64,000 nt of DNA from Rhodococcus sp. KBS0724 (GCF_005938745.2 NZ_VCBX02000001.1:3982501-4046500), one strand, 5' to 3'; shown: positions 17,906 to 28,024, counted from the stretch's first letter. Made by a program: numbers and translations. The notes: a model not told the origin generated them from the letters alone.

Positions 17906-18418
17906 GCTTCGGCGGAGTTGATCGCGTCGAAGCTCTCATCGGGTCCGGATCCTCAACTCAACGTGCGGCGCAGCCAGTGGGTACTGCGCAAGATGCTCTT
18001 CGGCCGGGCCGCCGACCAGGTCGCACTGCCAGGATGGATGCCATGGTGGGTTACCGGAGCCAGATTGCGGCTCGGCGCCGTAGCCTCAGGCAGCCTCACC
18101 CGCTACGGCCTGCCCCGGCCATCGCACAAGCCGAGCCAGTCGCACCCGGTGCAATCCGAGCAACTGCGCGCACGACTCAATGCCGGCGCGATCATCCCAC
18201 GCCCGGGCATCGATCGATTCGACAGCGACACAGTGGTTTTCACCGACGGGCGCAGCACGCGAGCCGACCTGATCGTCTGGGCCATCGGCTACCGGGTCAG
18301 TTTTCCGTTCCTGGACACGGATCTGATTCGCGCCCGCGACAACGATCTTCCGCTGTGGAAGCGGACCGTGCACCCGGACCTTCCACTGGGCCGAACAACT
18401 CCACGTTCAGAGATATAA
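17906..18418 (+). pseudogene. Flavin-containing monooxygenase fragment
   Basis: About 170 codons from the middle/C-terminal half of an FMO-type NAD(P)/FAD monooxygenase: SAELIASKLSSGPD, RRSQWVLRKMLFGRAADQV, LPGWMPWWVTGARLRLG, SHPVQSEQLRARLNAG, ADLIVWAIGYRVSFPFLD and LPLWKRTVHPDLP. Homology stops abruptly after HPDLP, and the frame ends at TAA 18416. Both the N-terminal FAD/NADPH motifs and the C-terminal end are absent. TTG 17918 is available as a start but a functional product is unlikely. Confidence 0.75.
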
Positions 18419-18531
18419 ACACAAACCTAGCGCTCTTTGAACCGGTCGGACTGACAGATAATCACAACACGCAGGTAGACCGGAACGCGCCGAGACCGCA
18501 TACCGGAGCGTTCTGTGGGTATACGTCAGGC

Positions 18532-18912
18532 ATGACGGTTCCTGTGAATGCACAATCACAATTACAGGTGCTCGTGGTGAGCACTCTTGTTCTCAGTGCT
18601 GTATTTCTCGCCGTCGCCGGAATTCTCGAAGGTGATTTCGGTACGGCCGTCTGGGTCGCGGTGGTTCTGCCACTCCTCTTCGATTGGCGGATCACCGTGC
18701 GAGGCAAGCCTTCTGCGATCCGCCCCGACTCACCGCGGTGGCAGGCAGCAAAACTCACGTACGTCCTCGCTCTCGGGGTGGCGGGCACGGCGCTTCTGGT
18801 TTTCGACGACCGCGCCTTCGCCCGCATCTCGGGCCTACTCCTGATTGTCACCACCGTGTGCTATCTCGCGGCTTTCTACGATGCACGCAGGCTCAGACCT
18901 CAGACGGCGTAA
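18532..18912 (+). CDS. Small integral membrane protein, unknown function
   Basis: A 126-residue protein from ATG 18532; the frame is open much further upstream but that part overlaps the monooxygenase fragment. Hydrophobic segments are near residues 10-30 (LVVSTLVLSAVFLAVAGIL), 35-47, 70-88 (LTYVLALGVAGTALLVF) and 95-115, suggesting four membrane helices with short loops. No catalytic motif or family was recognised. It lies in the same direction just ahead of the glutamate decarboxylase gene (118 bp gap). Confidence 0.6.
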   Translation: MTVPVNAQSQLQVLVVSTLVLSAVFLAVAGILEGDFGTAVWVAVVLPLLFDWRITVRGKPSAIRPDSPRWQAAKLTYVLALGVAGTALLVFDDRAFARISGLLLIVTTVCYLAAFYDARRLRPQTA

Positions 18913-19030
18913 TCGACTGATCGCGGTCCCCTTTGACAACTTCCCTTGCACAATGGACGGTAAGGGTAGCTGGATGCGAACAAACAGGACACCGACCACC
19001 GTGAAATACCGTTGTGAGGAGCAGAAGTTC

Positions 19031-20422
19031 ATGCCAGAGCCGAGAAGAGCCGAACACACCGACTTCGTCGCCGCAAATCCCATCTTCTCCAGACCCGGGG
19101 AAGATTCGGTCGCCTCGAAATACACCCTCGAACCTGACGGCATGCTTCCCGAGACCGCGTATCAAATCGTCCACGACGAAACGATGTTGGACGGAAATGC
19201 GCGGCTGAATCTCGCGACCTTTGTCGGCACGTGGATGGATGACCATGCCACACGCCTGTATTCGGAGTCGTTCGACAAGAACATGATCGACAAGGATGAA
19301 TACCCACAGACGGCCGCGATCGAAACATACTGCTGGCGAATGCTCGCCGACCTGTGGAACGCACCGTCCCCGAAGGACGCGATCGGCACGTCGACCATCG
19401 GCTCGTCGGAAGCCTGCATGCTTGGCGGGCTCGCTCTCAAGCGCCGCTGGCAGCATGCGAGGCGAGCGGCAGGCAAGCCGGCTGATCGGCCGAACATGAT
19501 CATGAGTTCGGCCGTACAAGTCTGTTGGGAAAAGTTCTGCAACTACTGGGACGTCGAAGCACGATACGTCCCCATCAGCGAGGAACATCGCACGCTCGAC
19601 GGACACGATCTGGAGAAGTACGTCGACGAGAACACCATCGGTGTTGTCGCGATCATGGGTGTCACCTACACCGGGATGTACGAACCCGTCCTCGAGATTT
19701 CCAACGCACTCGACGCGATCCAGAAGAAGACCGGACTCGACATCCCGATCCACGTCGACGGGGCGTCAGGCGCAATGATCGCACCGTTCCTCCAACCGGA
19801 AATCGAATGGGACTTCCGGCTCCCCCGAGTTCATTCCATCAACACGTCGGCGCACAAATACGGCCTCGTGTATCCGGGCCTCGGTTGGGTGGTGTGGCGC
19901 TCGGAGGATCTGCTCCCCGAGGATCTGGTGTTCAAAGTCAGCTATCTCGGCGGCAGTATGCCGACCTTTGCACTCAACTTCTCGCGCCCCGGCGCCCAGG
20001 TGATCTTGCAGTTCTACATGTTCCTGCGGCTCGGCCACGACGGTTATCGTTCGATCCAGCAGTCGTCGCAGGACGTCGCAAAATTCCTCGCCGAAGGAAT
20101 CGGCAAGCTCGACGCCTTCGAACTCTGGAACGACGGCAGCGACATTCCGGTGTTCGCGTGGCGACTGAAGGCCGGGCACACCGAGAATTGGACGCTCTAC
20201 GACCTGTCGGATCGGTTGCGCGCCAAAGGCTGGCTCGTACCGGCGTATCCCATGCCAGACAACCTCACCGACCTCACCGTGCAGCGCATTGTCGTGCGCA
20301 ACGGCCTGAGCATGGACTTGGCTGCCAACTTGCTGGGTGTCATCGAGGAAGAAACCGCATTCCTCGACGAACTGTCCAGCCCGATGCCCAAGCCCCGCGT
20401 CACCGAGGGATTCCACCACTGA
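19031..20422 (+). CDS. gadB: Glutamate decarboxylase
   Basis: A 463-residue PLP enzyme converting glutamate to GABA and CO2 with proton uptake, in length close to E. coli GadB (466). ATG 19031 is preceded by GAGGAG (19016-19021) at 9 nt; ATG 18974 is an upstream alternative without a good ribosome-binding site. The PLP lysine is Lys276 in NTSAHKYGLVYPG, with HVDGASGAM (241-249) as the phosphate/aspartate region. Such enzymes serve acid resistance or GABA metabolism. No glutamate/GABA antiporter gene is adjacent. Confidence 0.93.
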   Translation: MPEPRRAEHTDFVAANPIFSRPGEDSVASKYTLEPDGMLPETAYQIVHDETMLDGNARLNLATFVGTWMDDHATRLYSESFDKNMIDKDEYPQTAAIETYCWRMLADLWNAPSPKDAIGTSTIGSSEACMLGGLALKRRWQHARRAAGKPADRPNMIMSSAVQVCWEKFCNYWDVEARYVPISEEHRTLDGHDLEKYVDENTIGVVAIMGVTYTGMYEPVLEISNALDAIQKKTGLDIPIHVDGASGAMIAPFLQPEIEWDFRLPRVHSINTSAHKYGLVYPGLGWVVWRSEDLLPEDLVFKVSYLGGSMPTFALNFSRPGAQVILQFYMFLRLGHDGYRSIQQSSQDVAKFLAEGIGKLDAFELWNDGSDIPVFAWRLKAGHTENWTLYDLSDRLRAKGWLVPAYPMPDNLTDLTVQRIVVRNGLSMDLAANLLGVIEEETAFLDELSSPMPKPRVTEGFHH

Positions 20423-20435
20423 ACGCGCCTTACAG

Positions 20436-20483
20436 AACAAATGCGGCCGTCAGACCCGTGAGGGTCTGACGGCCGCATTTGTT
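20436..20483. terminator. Strong bidirectional terminator
   Basis: A perfect 22-bp inverted repeat (20436-20457 and 20462-20483) with the 4-nt loop GTGA, A-rich on the left and T-rich on the right, between convergent gadB and the lipoprotein gene. Core: GCGGCCGTCAGACCC and its complement. Confidence 0.9.
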
Positions 20484-20497
20484 CAGCCAGGTAAAGA

Positions 20498-21028
20498 TCA
20501 AGCAGCGCAAGCCGGGGTGGTCAGCTGAGCAAAGCTGACGATCTGGCACGCGGTGGTCTTGGACAGAGCCCAGTCACCATCGAGGTTCACGAAAACAGCG
20601 TTCATGCCACCGGCGAGGGGCTGGCCATTGAGAATGATGCTCAACGGTGCGGTAGCCGTGCCGCTGCCCGAATCGGTGACGGGGTCGACAACCTCGACCT
20701 GTGCGCCGGCAGCCTTGGCGGCAGCGGCGACCTGGTTGATCAGCTCGGGATCGGCGTCTGCGCCCTCCACGAACTTGACCTTCTCAGAAGACGGAACGCT
20801 CTCGTCGAGTGCCGTCACGATCTTGGCATTGAGCTCGGCTGCGGTGGGCAGCGCGATATCGACCTCGACCGTGGTGGTCGTGGCCTTTGCCGAGGTGGTG
20901 GTCTTGGGGGCGGGCTCGGCCTCTTCGGAACTGCAGGCAGTCATCGTCAGGGCCGCTGCAATCGCGACGGCTGCGACGGTCATGTTACGAAGCTTCAACT
21001 TCTCAGTCCTATCCATTCCGGTTTTCAC
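20498..21028 (-). CDS. Mtb12-like secreted lipoprotein
   Basis: A 176-residue exported protein. The signal peptide has Lys/Arg-rich residues, a hydrophobic stretch (AAVAIAAALTM) and a lipobox LTMTAC giving a lipidated Cys at about residue 32, followed by a Thr-rich linker. The rest (about 58-176) resembles the low-molecular-weight antigen MTB12 C-terminal domain: paired VEGADADPELINQVAAAA, SIILNGQPLAGGMNAVFVNL and a final WALSKTTACQIV. Function of the family is unknown; surface location is inferred. ATG 21016 is an alternative start. Confidence 0.8.
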   Translation of the reverse strand: MKTGMDRTEKLKLRNMTVAAVAIAAALTMTACSSEEAEPAPKTTTSAKATTTTVEVDIALPTAAELNAKIVTALDESVPSSEKVKFVEGADADPELINQVAAAAKAAGAQVEVVDPVTDSGSGTATAPLSIILNGQPLAGGMNAVFVNLDGDWALSKTTACQIVSFAQLTTPACAA

Positions 21029-21095
21029 ATACGAACGTTCTCAGCACTGACGTGCATCGCTCGCGGTCCGCTACAACATTACCCAACGGTAAGCC

Positions 21096-21120
21096 GAAAA
21101 AGTCTAAGGGTGTCCTTAGA
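21096..21120 (-). terminator. Terminator of the Y-family polymerase gene
   Basis: On the minus strand TCTAAGG-ACAC-CCTTAGA is followed by CTTTTTC, a classic intrinsic terminator. It overlaps the TAA stop (21116-21118). Confidence 0.75.
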
Positions 21121-22468
21121 GAAGGCTGTCGAGCGCATCCGCCACCTGAAGCGACGCGTCGTCCTCGGTAAAGGTTTTGGCGATTCCTGTTCCGGTGGAA
21201 CGGGTTTCGAATCGAATAGTCACCACTCCATGACCGGCGCCCTGCACCCATCCGTGCCCGAATTCGGGATGGCTCACATCCAGACCGGGGTGCCAGTACC
21301 GCTCCGGAACTCGCGCCGGAACGGGACTCTCGTCGAGATCCTCGGCGAGAGTATCGATCGGATACCCGGGAACATCCTGATCCAACTCCGGGAACAGGGA
21401 GCCCTGACGAACAGTCGACAGCCCGGCAAATCCCACCCCCACCAGTCGGATCGGCCCCAATTCCACCGGATCGATCACTTGCTTCTGCGCCGTGGCAATC
21501 AGGATGGCTCGATCGAGTGTGGCGTATGGCAAGGTCACCGACCTGGTCAGCACACTCATGTCGGATTTTTTCAGCTTGAGCACTACCGTCCGCGCCGCCC
21601 GGCCGTCCTTTTCGAGACGGGAGAATGCCGACGCGCCGCTGCTCTCCACCGCCACGCGCAACTGCCCCAACGTCACGATGTCACTTGCGAATGTCGATTC
21701 CGCACTGATCTGCTTGGAGTCGGCACGCTCGGCCACGGGGCGATCGTCGATGCCCTGTGCCAGGCGATGTAGGCCAGGGCCCACCGTCGTACCCAGGATG
21801 GACGCGACCTCCGATATCGGGGTGCGCGCAAAACCACCAATCGTCACGATCCCCAACTTTTTGAGCTTCTCCTCCGCCACCGGGCCGATTCCCCACAGTT
21901 TCCGAACCGGCAGCGAATCGAGGAGTTCATGCTGCTGCCCCGGCGGCACGACGGCCACCCCGTTCGGCTTGGCGAGCCCAGACGCGATCTTCGCGACCTG
22001 CTTGCCCGCACCCGCCCCGATGGAGGCAACCATCCCGGTCTCCGCCAGCACCAAGGCCCGCAGTTCCTCACAAAACGCCCGTACCTCATCGGCACCGGCT
22101 CCGGCCAACTCGACCGGTTCGCCAAAGGCCTCGTCCACCGACAACTGCTCGAGCACCGGCATGCGCAGCCGCAACGCGTCGAACGCCCCTTTACTGAGCA
22201 CCGAATACAGCGACATACGCGGCGGGAGAACCACTGCACCGCCGCCCACCAGACGCCGCGCCTGATGCATCGGCATGGCCGACCGAGCCCCGAATGCACG
22301 GGCTTCGTAGCTGGCACCGGCAACCACACCCCGGCCACCCAGCCCACCCACCATGACGGGCCGTCCGCGCAATGTCGGACGGGTCAATTGCTCAGCAGAG
22401 GCAAAAAACGCATCCATGTCGAGATGAAGCACCCACCGGCGGCTTCGTGTGGGATCACCCTGGTTCAT
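21116..22468 (-). CDS. dinX: Y-family DNA polymerase IV (DinX/DinB1 type)
   Basis: A 450-residue translesion polymerase. Catalytic acidic residues are in [17 protein letters not shown] (near residue 16) and SVDEAFGEP; helix-hairpin-helix [18 protein letters not shown] is near the middle, then the little-finger domain. The sequence [20 protein letters not shown] is characteristic of the mycobacterial DinX (Rv1537) branch, and in M. tuberculosis dinX likewise lies beside ileS (Rv1536). A TfoX-like gene separates the two here. No lexA box was identified upstream. Confidence 0.88.
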   Translation of the reverse strand: MNQGDPTRSRRWVLHLDMDAFFASAEQLTRPTLRGRPVMVGGLGGRGVVAGASYEARAFGARSAMPMHQARRLVGGGAVVLPPRMSLYSVLSKGAFDALRLRMPVLEQLSVDEAFGEPVELAGAGADEVRAFCEELRALVLAETGMVASIGAGAGKQVAKIASGLAKPNGVAVVPPGQQHELLDSLPVRKLWGIGPVAEEKLKKLGIVTIGGFARTPISEVASILGTTVGPGLHRLAQGIDDRPVAERADSKQISAESTFASDIVTLGQLRVAVESSGASAFSRLEKDGRAARTVVLKLKKSDMSVLTRSVTLPYATLDRAILIATAQKQVIDPVELGPIRLVGVGFAGLSTVRQGSLFPELDQDVPGYPIDTLAEDLDESPVPARVPERYWHPGLDVSHPEFGHGWVQGAGHGVVTIRFETRSTGTGIAKTFTEDDASLQVADALDSLL

Positions 22469-22504
22469 CGGCGGTCACAGTTCTCGATCTCGGCGCGTGG
22501 AGGA

Positions 22505-22852
22505 TTACTTCTGGACCTTCGGCTTGGCCTTCTTGGGAGATTTCTTCTTGGGCAGCGCAAGCGCGTCAGCTGTTCGCTGGATGAACGCGTGTAGCCGATC
22601 CACATCGTGAAACCGCTCCTCCGGAACCCGGTAATACGGCTTTGCACCTGGGTACGGCGGAGCAAGGTCGGCGTCCGATCCGAACTCCGCACCGACCTCG
22701 GTTGGCTTGACGAACAGAACGTCACCGCAGATCAAACCCACAACCTTTTCGTCGCAGTACAGGCCGTACTCACCGAACATGGCCCGCGCCCGGACGTCGA
22801 GCGGCTCCAGCTGCTCGAGAATGCGTGCGACGGTTTCCTGGCTCGTGCCCAT
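22505..22852 (-). CDS. TfoX N-terminal domain protein
   Basis: A 115-residue protein matching the TfoX/Sxy N-terminal domain: ILEQLEPLDVRARAMFGEYG, LYCDEKVVGLICGDVLFVKP, then PYPGAKPYYRVPEE, with a Lys-rich tail (PKKKSPKKAKPKVQK). The MFGEYGLYC segment is the family hallmark. In gamma-proteobacteria TfoX regulates competence; single-domain actinobacterial versions have no assigned role. It lies between ileS and the polymerase gene on the same strand, with a terminator in front of it. Confidence 0.8.
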   Translation of the reverse strand: MGTSQETVARILEQLEPLDVRARAMFGEYGLYCDEKVVGLICGDVLFVKPTEVGAEFGSDADLAPPYPGAKPYYRVPEERFHDVDRLHAFIQRTADALALPKKKSPKKAKPKVQK

Positions 22853-22861
22853 GACAGCAAA

Positions 22862-22901
22862 CTACTCCGGTGCTCCGACATATTTCGGGGCACCGGAGTA
22901 G
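22862..22901 (-). terminator. Terminator after ileS
   Basis: A 17-bp inverted repeat with one mismatch (22862-22878 and 22885-22901; core ACTCCGGTGC / GCACCGGAGT), 6-nt loop, between the ileS stop and the TfoX-like gene start. Confidence 0.7.
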
Positions 22902-22910
22902 GCATGCCTG

Positions 22911-25900
22911 CTAGACCTTCGTGATCGCCGCGCGGATACCGTCGCCGAGATCGACGGCGCTGTCCCCCGCCTCGCCGATCGTGAACGACGTGGCCAGAAC
23001 CTCACCGGCGATCAAGTCGCGATGGCGGTCAGCCCAGTCCTTGCGATCCTCGGGCACCTCGAGAACGACGTTGATGCGATCCGAGACATCGAGTCCCGCA
23101 GCGCGACGCGCATCCTGGAGTTGACGGATCCTGTCCTTGGCCCAACCTTCGGCCTCGAGCTCTTCCGTCACGACGGAGTCGAGCACGACAAGTCCCGCAC
23201 CATTGGGCAGTGCTGCCGTCGAATCAGGCTCGGCTGCAACCAGTTTCTGCGTGTACTCCTCGGGCAGGAGCTCGATGCCGGCGGCAACGACCACTCCGTC
23301 GGCGTTTTCGGTCCAGTCGCCGGCCTTGACGGCCTTGATGACGGTCTGCACGGACTTGCCCAGACGCGGACCCGCAGCACGTGCGTTGACCGCAATCTCG
23401 AACCGACCGTGAACGTCCACATCGTCGGTCAGGTCGACCTTCTTGACGTTGACCTCGTCAGCGATCAGTCCGAGGAACGGACGCAAGCGCTCGGCATCCG
23501 GTGCCGCAACCGTGACCTCGGGCAGCGGCAGACGAACACGCAGATTCTGCGCCTTACGCAGGCTCAAAACCGTCGAGCACACCGTGCGCACGTCGTCCAT
23601 AGCCGAAACGAGTTCCGGATCGGCGGGCAACTCGGACTCCGTCGGCCAATCGGCAAGATGCACCGAGCGTTCCCCGGTCAATCCACGCCAGATCACCTCG
23701 GACACCAACGGCAGCAAGGGCGCAGCCAGACGCGTCACAACCTCGAGCACAGTGTGCAGCGTGTCGATGGCTTCACGATCCTCGTCCCAGAAACGTGAAC
23801 GTGACCGTCGCACATACCAATTGGTGAGCGCATCACAGAACAACCGAAGCTCGTCACAGGCTCCCGCGATGTCGTTGGCCTCGAGAGCGTCGGTGATGAC
23901 GTCACGTGTGCCCGCAAGCTTCGCGAGGATGTACTTGTCGAGGATGTTCTCCGAATCCGTGCGCCACACACCACATTCCGGTGCGTACAGCTGCAGGAAG
24001 CTCCAGGCATTCCACAACGGAAGCAAGGCCTGACGCACACCTTCACGGATGCCCTGCTCCGTCACGACCAGGTTGCCACCACGCAAGATGGGCGAGGACA
24101 TGAGGAACCAGCGCATGGCATCACTGCCGTCGCGGTCGAACACCTCTTTGACATCCGGGTAGTTACCCTTGGACTTGCTCATCTTGAGTCCGTCGTCACC
24201 GAGGACGATGCCGTGGGCTGCAACAGTTTTGAACGCCGGCCGATCGAACAGAGCCGTCGCCAGAACATGCAGGGTGTAGAACCAGCCACGAGTCTGACCG
24301 TTGTACTCGACGATGAAGTCACCCGGGTAGTGGCTCTCGAACCAGTCACGGTTCTCGAAGGGGTAGTGAACCTGGGCATACGGCATCGAGCCGGATTCGA
24401 ACCAGCAGTCCAGAACCTCGGGAACTCGACGCATCATCGACTTGCCGGTCGGGTCGTCCGGGTTCGGGCGCACGAGATCGTCGATCATCGGACGGTGCAG
24501 GTCGGTCGGACGCACACCGAAGTCTGCCTCCAACTGATCCAACGAACCGTAGACGTCGGTACGTGGGTACTGCGGGTCGTCCGAGACCCACACCGGGATG
24601 GGGCTGCCCCAGTAGCGGTTTCGGCTGATGTTCCAGTCGCGGGCACCTTCGAGCCACTTGCCGAACTGACCGTCGCGGATGTGCTCGGGAACCCAGGTGA
24701 TGTCCTGGTTGAGTTCGACCATCCGGTCACGGAACTTGGTGACAGCCACGAACCATGACGGAACCGCCATGTAGATGAGCGGCTGACCACTACGCCAACT
24801 GTGCGGGTACGAGTGCTCGATCGTCTCGTGCCGCAACAGCTTTCCGGCCGCCTTGAGATCCTTGATGATGACGGGGTTGGCGTCGAACACCATCAGGCCC
24901 TCGTACGGCGGCACCATCGACGTGAACTTTCCACCGGGGTCGAGAGGCTGAACGACCTCGATGCCGTTGGCAGTGGCAACATCCATGTCCTCTTCACCGA
25001 AAGCCGGTGCAAGGTGGACGATTCCGGTACCCGAATCGGTGGTGACGTAGTCAGCCGACAGTACGACGTGAGAGTTCGGGTGCCCGACAAAGAAGTCGAA
25101 CGGCGGCGTGTACGACAGGCCGACCAGTTCGCTGCCCTTGTGCCGGGACACGACCTCGGGCTCGTCCCCCAGTTCACGGGCGTAGTGGGCAACCCGAGCT
25201 TCGGCGAGCACGTAACGCTTGCCGTCCTGGCCGAGAACCTGGACATAGTCGATGTCGGGGTGAACAGCCAAAGCAAGGTTGGACGGCAGTGTCCACGGCG
25301 TCGTGGTCCAGATGATCGCATTCGCGCCGTCGAGCGGGGAGCCGGCCGCGACCAACGGCATCTCGACCGTGACCGCCGGATCCTGACGCATCTTGTACGC
25401 GTCGTCGAGACGGGTCTCCTGGTTGGACAGCGGCGTCTGCTCGTACCAGCTGTACGGGAGAACCCGGAAACCCTGGTAGATCAGGCCCTTGTCGAAGAGT
25501 TCCTTGAACGCCCACATGACCGACTCCATGAAGTCGAGGTCCAGGGTCTTGTAGTCGTTGTCGAAGTCGACCCAACGAGCCTGCCGGGTGACGTACTCAC
25601 GCCACTCGTCGGTGTACTTGAGAACCGACGCCTTGCAGTACTCGTTGAATTTGGCGAGGCCCATCACATCGATCTCGGACTTGTCCTTGATGCCGAGCTG
25701 CTTTTCCGCCTCGAGCTCCGCGGGCAGACCGTGGCAATCCCAGCCGAATCGGCGCTCCACCTTGCGTCCACGCATGGTCTGGAAGCGCGGCACCAAATCC
25801 TTGACGTACCCCGTCAGAAGGTGGCCGTAGTGGGGCAAGCCATTGGCAAACGGAGGTCCGTCGTAGAAGACGAACTCCTCGTTGCCGTCACGATTGCTGA

Positions 25901-26024
25901 CCGATGCCCGGAACGTATCGTCATCGGCCCACTCTTTCAGGACCTTCTGCTCCAGAGCCGGAAATTTGACTCCGGTGTCGGCGGGGACGTCGTAATCGAC
26001 TTTGGGATACCGGTTATTCGCCAC
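22911..26024 (-). CDS. ileS: Isoleucyl-tRNA synthetase
   Basis: A 1,037-residue class I synthetase that charges tRNA-Ile. GTG 26024-26022 is preceded by GAGGAG. Class I motifs: [14 protein letters not shown] (HIGH region, about residues 57-70) and [11 protein letters not shown]. Between them lies the CP1 editing domain (about 200-400; [19 protein letters not shown] segment [13 protein letters not shown]), and the C-terminal part carries the tRNA-binding anticodon domain. Length fits the long actinobacterial/eukaryote-like type. Expression is predicted to be controlled by the T-box just upstream. Confidence 0.97.
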   Translation of the reverse strand: MANNRYPKVDYDVPADTGVKFPALEQKVLKEWADDDTFRASVSNRDGNEEFVFYDGPPFANGLPHYGHLLTGYVKDLVPRFQTMRGRKVERRFGWDCHGLPAELEAEKQLGIKDKSEIDVMGLAKFNEYCKASVLKYTDEWREYVTRQARWVDFDNDYKTLDLDFMESVMWAFKELFDKGLIYQGFRVLPYSWYEQTPLSNQETRLDDAYKMRQDPAVTVEMPLVAAGSPLDGANAIIWTTTPWTLPSNLALAVHPDIDYVQVLGQDGKRYVLAEARVAHYARELGDEPEVVSRHKGSELVGLSYTPPFDFFVGHPNSHVVLSADYVTTDSGTGIVHLAPAFGEEDMDVATANGIEVVQPLDPGGKFTSMVPPYEGLMVFDANPVIIKDLKAAGKLLRHETIEHSYPHSWRSGQPLIYMAVPSWFVAVTKFRDRMVELNQDITWVPEHIRDGQFGKWLEGARDWNISRNRYWGSPIPVWVSDDPQYPRTDVYGSLDQLEADFGVRPTDLHRPMIDDLVRPNPDDPTGKSMMRRVPEVLDCWFESGSMPYAQVHYPFENRDWFESHYPGDFIVEYNGQTRGWFYTLHVLATALFDRPAFKTVAAHGIVLGDDGLKMSKSKGNYPDVKEVFDRDGSDAMRWFLMSSPILRGGNLVVTEQGIREGVRQALLPLWNAWSFLQLYAPECGVWRTDSENILDKYILAKLAGTRDVITDALEANDIAGACDELRLFCDALTNWYVRRSRSRFWDEDREAIDTLHTVLEVVTRLAAPLLPLVSEVIWRGLTGERSVHLADWPTESELPADPELVSAMDDVRTVCSTVLSLRKAQNLRVRLPLPEVTVAAPDAERLRPFLGLIADEVNVKKVDLTDDVDVHGRFEIAVNARAAGPRLGKSVQTVIKAVKAGDWTENADGVVVAAGIELLPEEYTQKLVAAEPDSTAALPNGAGLVVLDSVVTEELEAEGWAKDRIRQLQDARRAAGLDVSDRINVVLEVPEDRKDWADRHRDLIAGEVLATSFTIGEAGDSAVDLGDGIRAAITKV

Positions 26025-26280
26025 TGCGATCTCCTCGTGCCAGTTCTACTCGGCACGGGGACGATATGTGCGCCTCTGCGCACGTACCGCGGTACCACCC
26101 CGCTTGCAACCCGTGAATCCGGCGATGAGTACCGGGCTTTCCGAGTTGCCTCTCTTCGCGAGCTGTGACGGGCTCACCCGTTCGGTTCTACTGAGCGTCT
26201 GACAGGCCATTACCTGTCTGAACACCGTTCTTCCGAAGGCTCCCCGGTGATTGCCGGTTCATCGCCTGTAGTTGCTGACG
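26025..26280 (-). promoter_or_regulatory. Ultrashort translational T-box riboswitch of ileS
   Basis: On the minus strand the leader carries the T-box core GGGTGGTACCGCGG (26100-26087), which base-pairs with the uncharged tRNA acceptor end. Further 5' is a tiny stem I, CCGG-CAATCA-CCGG (26257-26244), whose loop holds the Ile codon AUC (26251-26249) as specifier. Near the gene, CGTGCC/GGCACG arms (26057-26052 and 26041-26036) place the GAGGAG ribosome-binding site (26036-26031) next to a hairpin. There is no U-tract terminator, so control of translation is inferred, as known for actinobacterial ileS T-boxes. Confidence 0.92.
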
Positions 26281-26286
26281 AACAGT

Positions 26287-26550
26287 CTAATGCTCGCCGT
26301 TTTCGTTTGCCGACCCGCCGTGGTTTTTCGGCAAATCCGTATTGCCCGGCGTATCGGCGTCGGCGGCTGTATCTGGCTCGTCCAACGGCAGAACCGCCCT
26401 CTTACCGGTCAATGCACTGACCAGCAGGAGGACGGCACCCGCCAAACAAATTGCAATACATGCCCACGCCCAGATAATCGACCCGGTGGTCAGGGCGATG
26501 ATCAGGAAGGCAAACCCTGCCGCCGCGAGTCCTATCGTCACGACCAGCAC
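26287..26550 (-). CDS. Small two-helix membrane protein, unknown function
   Basis: An 87-residue protein with two predicted membrane helices (about residues 3-22, VVTIGLAAAGFAFLIIALTT, and 26-47, IIWAWACIAICLAGAVLLLV) and an acidic, Asp/Asn-rich C-terminal tail. No family is recognised. It lies between wag31 and ileS on the same strand, 49 bp after wag31, and may be co-transcribed with it. Confidence 0.65.
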   Translation of the reverse strand: MLVVTIGLAAAGFAFLIIALTTGSIIWAWACIAICLAGAVLLLVSALTGKRAVLPLDEPDTAADADTPGNTDLPKNHGGSANENGEH

Positions 26551-26599
26551 GTGTCAACCTCTACCCGATGTCGGCACTGACCTGTCGAGTATCCCTCGG

Positions 26600-27430
26600 T
26601 CAGCTGTTTCCCTTTGCGAACGACGGACTGCTGAAGGACTCCTGGCCACCGTCGACCGGCACCGCGGAACCACGCTGTTCGAGTTCCTCGAGCTGCGACT
26701 CCAGGTAGGACTTGAGACGTACCCGGTATTCACGCTCGAACGTCTTGAGCTGCTCGATTCGGCCTTCGAGGACCGATCGCTGCTGGTTGATGGTCGCCAT
26801 GATCTCGGTGTGCTTCTTCTCGGCGTCTGCCTTGAGAGCATCGGCCTTCTCCTGAGCCTGGCGAAGCTGGGTCTCGGAGCGAGTCTGCGCGTCGGTGAGC
26901 ATTGCTTCCGACTTGTTGCGAGCGTCCGCGATCATGCCGTCAGCCTTGCTGCGAGCCTCGCTCATCAGCTGCTCGGAGTTGGTGCGGGCACTGCCGAGCA
27001 GCTGCTCGGACTCTGCCTTGGCATCGCCGGTGAGGCGATCTGCCATCTCCTGAGCCAGGCCGAGAACCTTGGCCGCCTGCATGTGGGTGTCGCCGCTCTG
27101 CGGAGCAGGGGCAGCAGCAGCCACGGGAACCGGCGCCACAACGGGAGCGGGCTTGGGAGCCTCGACCACGCGAGCCGGTTCGGGCTTGGGCTGCGCTACC
27201 GGGGCACCTGCATTGGCAGCCGGGGCCGGCGCCTTCTTTGCAGCAGCAAGTTCCTGATCCAGCTCGCTAACTCGCTGTTGCAGATCTGCATTTTCCTCGA
27301 TGAGCTGCGAGAGCGCCTGCTCGACGAGATCAAGAAATGCGTCGACCTCGTCTTCGTTGTAGCCACGCTTGCCGATAGGCGGCTTGCTGAACGCAACGTT
27401 GTGCACGTCAGCTGGAGTCAGTTGCGGCAT
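26600..27430 (-). CDS. wag31: Polar growth protein DivIVA/Wag31
   Basis: A 276-residue cytoplasmic scaffold that marks growing poles and directs cell-wall synthesis in actinobacteria. The N-terminal membrane-binding DivIVA motif is clear ([37 protein letters not shown] in order, residues 4-41). A first coiled coil follows, then a low-complexity Ala/Pro linker (about 68-118), and a long second coiled coil rich in Ala, Glu and Gln (about 125-255). The linker carries Thr/Pro residues like those of the mycobacterial kinase substrate, but a phosphosite cannot be assigned. Order with yggT and sepF is conserved. Confidence 0.95.
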   Translation of the reverse strand: MPQLTPADVHNVAFSKPPIGKRGYNEDEVDAFLDLVEQALSQLIEENADLQQRVSELDQELAAAKKAPAPAANAGAPVAQPKPEPARVVEAPKPAPVVAPVPVAAAAPAPQSGDTHMQAAKVLGLAQEMADRLTGDAKAESEQLLGSARTNSEQLMSEARSKADGMIADARNKSEAMLTDAQTRSETQLRQAQEKADALKADAEKKHTEIMATINQQRSVLEGRIEQLKTFEREYRVRLKSYLESQLEELEQRGSAVPVDGGQESFSSPSFAKGNS

Positions 27431-27547
27431 GGAAGGATCCCTTCACGCGTCATTTGGCGGTCAAGCAAGCATTCAGTTACAGCACGGTGTGCGTAGCAGC
27501 TAACCACTACGCGAGTTATGGGTTCCATTCTGGCACACCCCACTCAA

Positions 27548-27835
27548 TTACCGGGCCGAGCCGACAACCGACATCAGGATGATGACGATGAAAAGCAAGA
27601 CCATGATGGATAGATCCAAGCGAACCCCACCCAGGTTGATCGGGGGGATCAACCTACGGAGAAGTTTCACCGGCGGATCGGTGATCGTAAAAACGGTTTC
27701 GAGAATGATGGCGACCACTCCCGACGGACGCCAGTCTCTGGCGAACGAACGAACGAACTCGACAATCACTCTGCCGATCAGCAAAAGCCAAAACACAACC
27801 AGCACGAGGTAGATCACATCGAAAAGCGCGTTCAC
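27548..27835 (-). CDS. YggT-family membrane protein
   Basis: A 95-residue integral membrane protein of the YggT (CCB3/YlmG) family. Two hydrophobic regions (about 5-27 and 73-92) flank the conserved family segment ILETVFTITDPPVKLLRRLI followed by PPINLGGVRLDLS. The gene sits between sepF and wag31 as in mycobacteria (Rv2146c) and other Gram-positives, where a role in membrane or division-site organisation has been suggested. Confidence 0.93.
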   Translation of the reverse strand: MNALFDVIYLVLVVFWLLLIGRVIVEFVRSFARDWRPSGVVAIILETVFTITDPPVKLLRRLIPPINLGGVRLDLSIMVLLFIVIILMSVVGSAR

Positions 27836-28024
27836 ACCCTCACTCTGCCTGACTTCTGCGTCGCGTCCAAAACAGACACTCGCTATCCGAGGCCGGATAA
27901 CGAGGCTGAGAACTCACCAAGCCGCGACCGTGAACACCCCTGGCATGCGACCCCTGCACAGGTCCCAGCGCAACAAAATGTCCGGCATTTCGGCTGTTCA
28001 ACGAACTATCTACGATCGAGAGCA

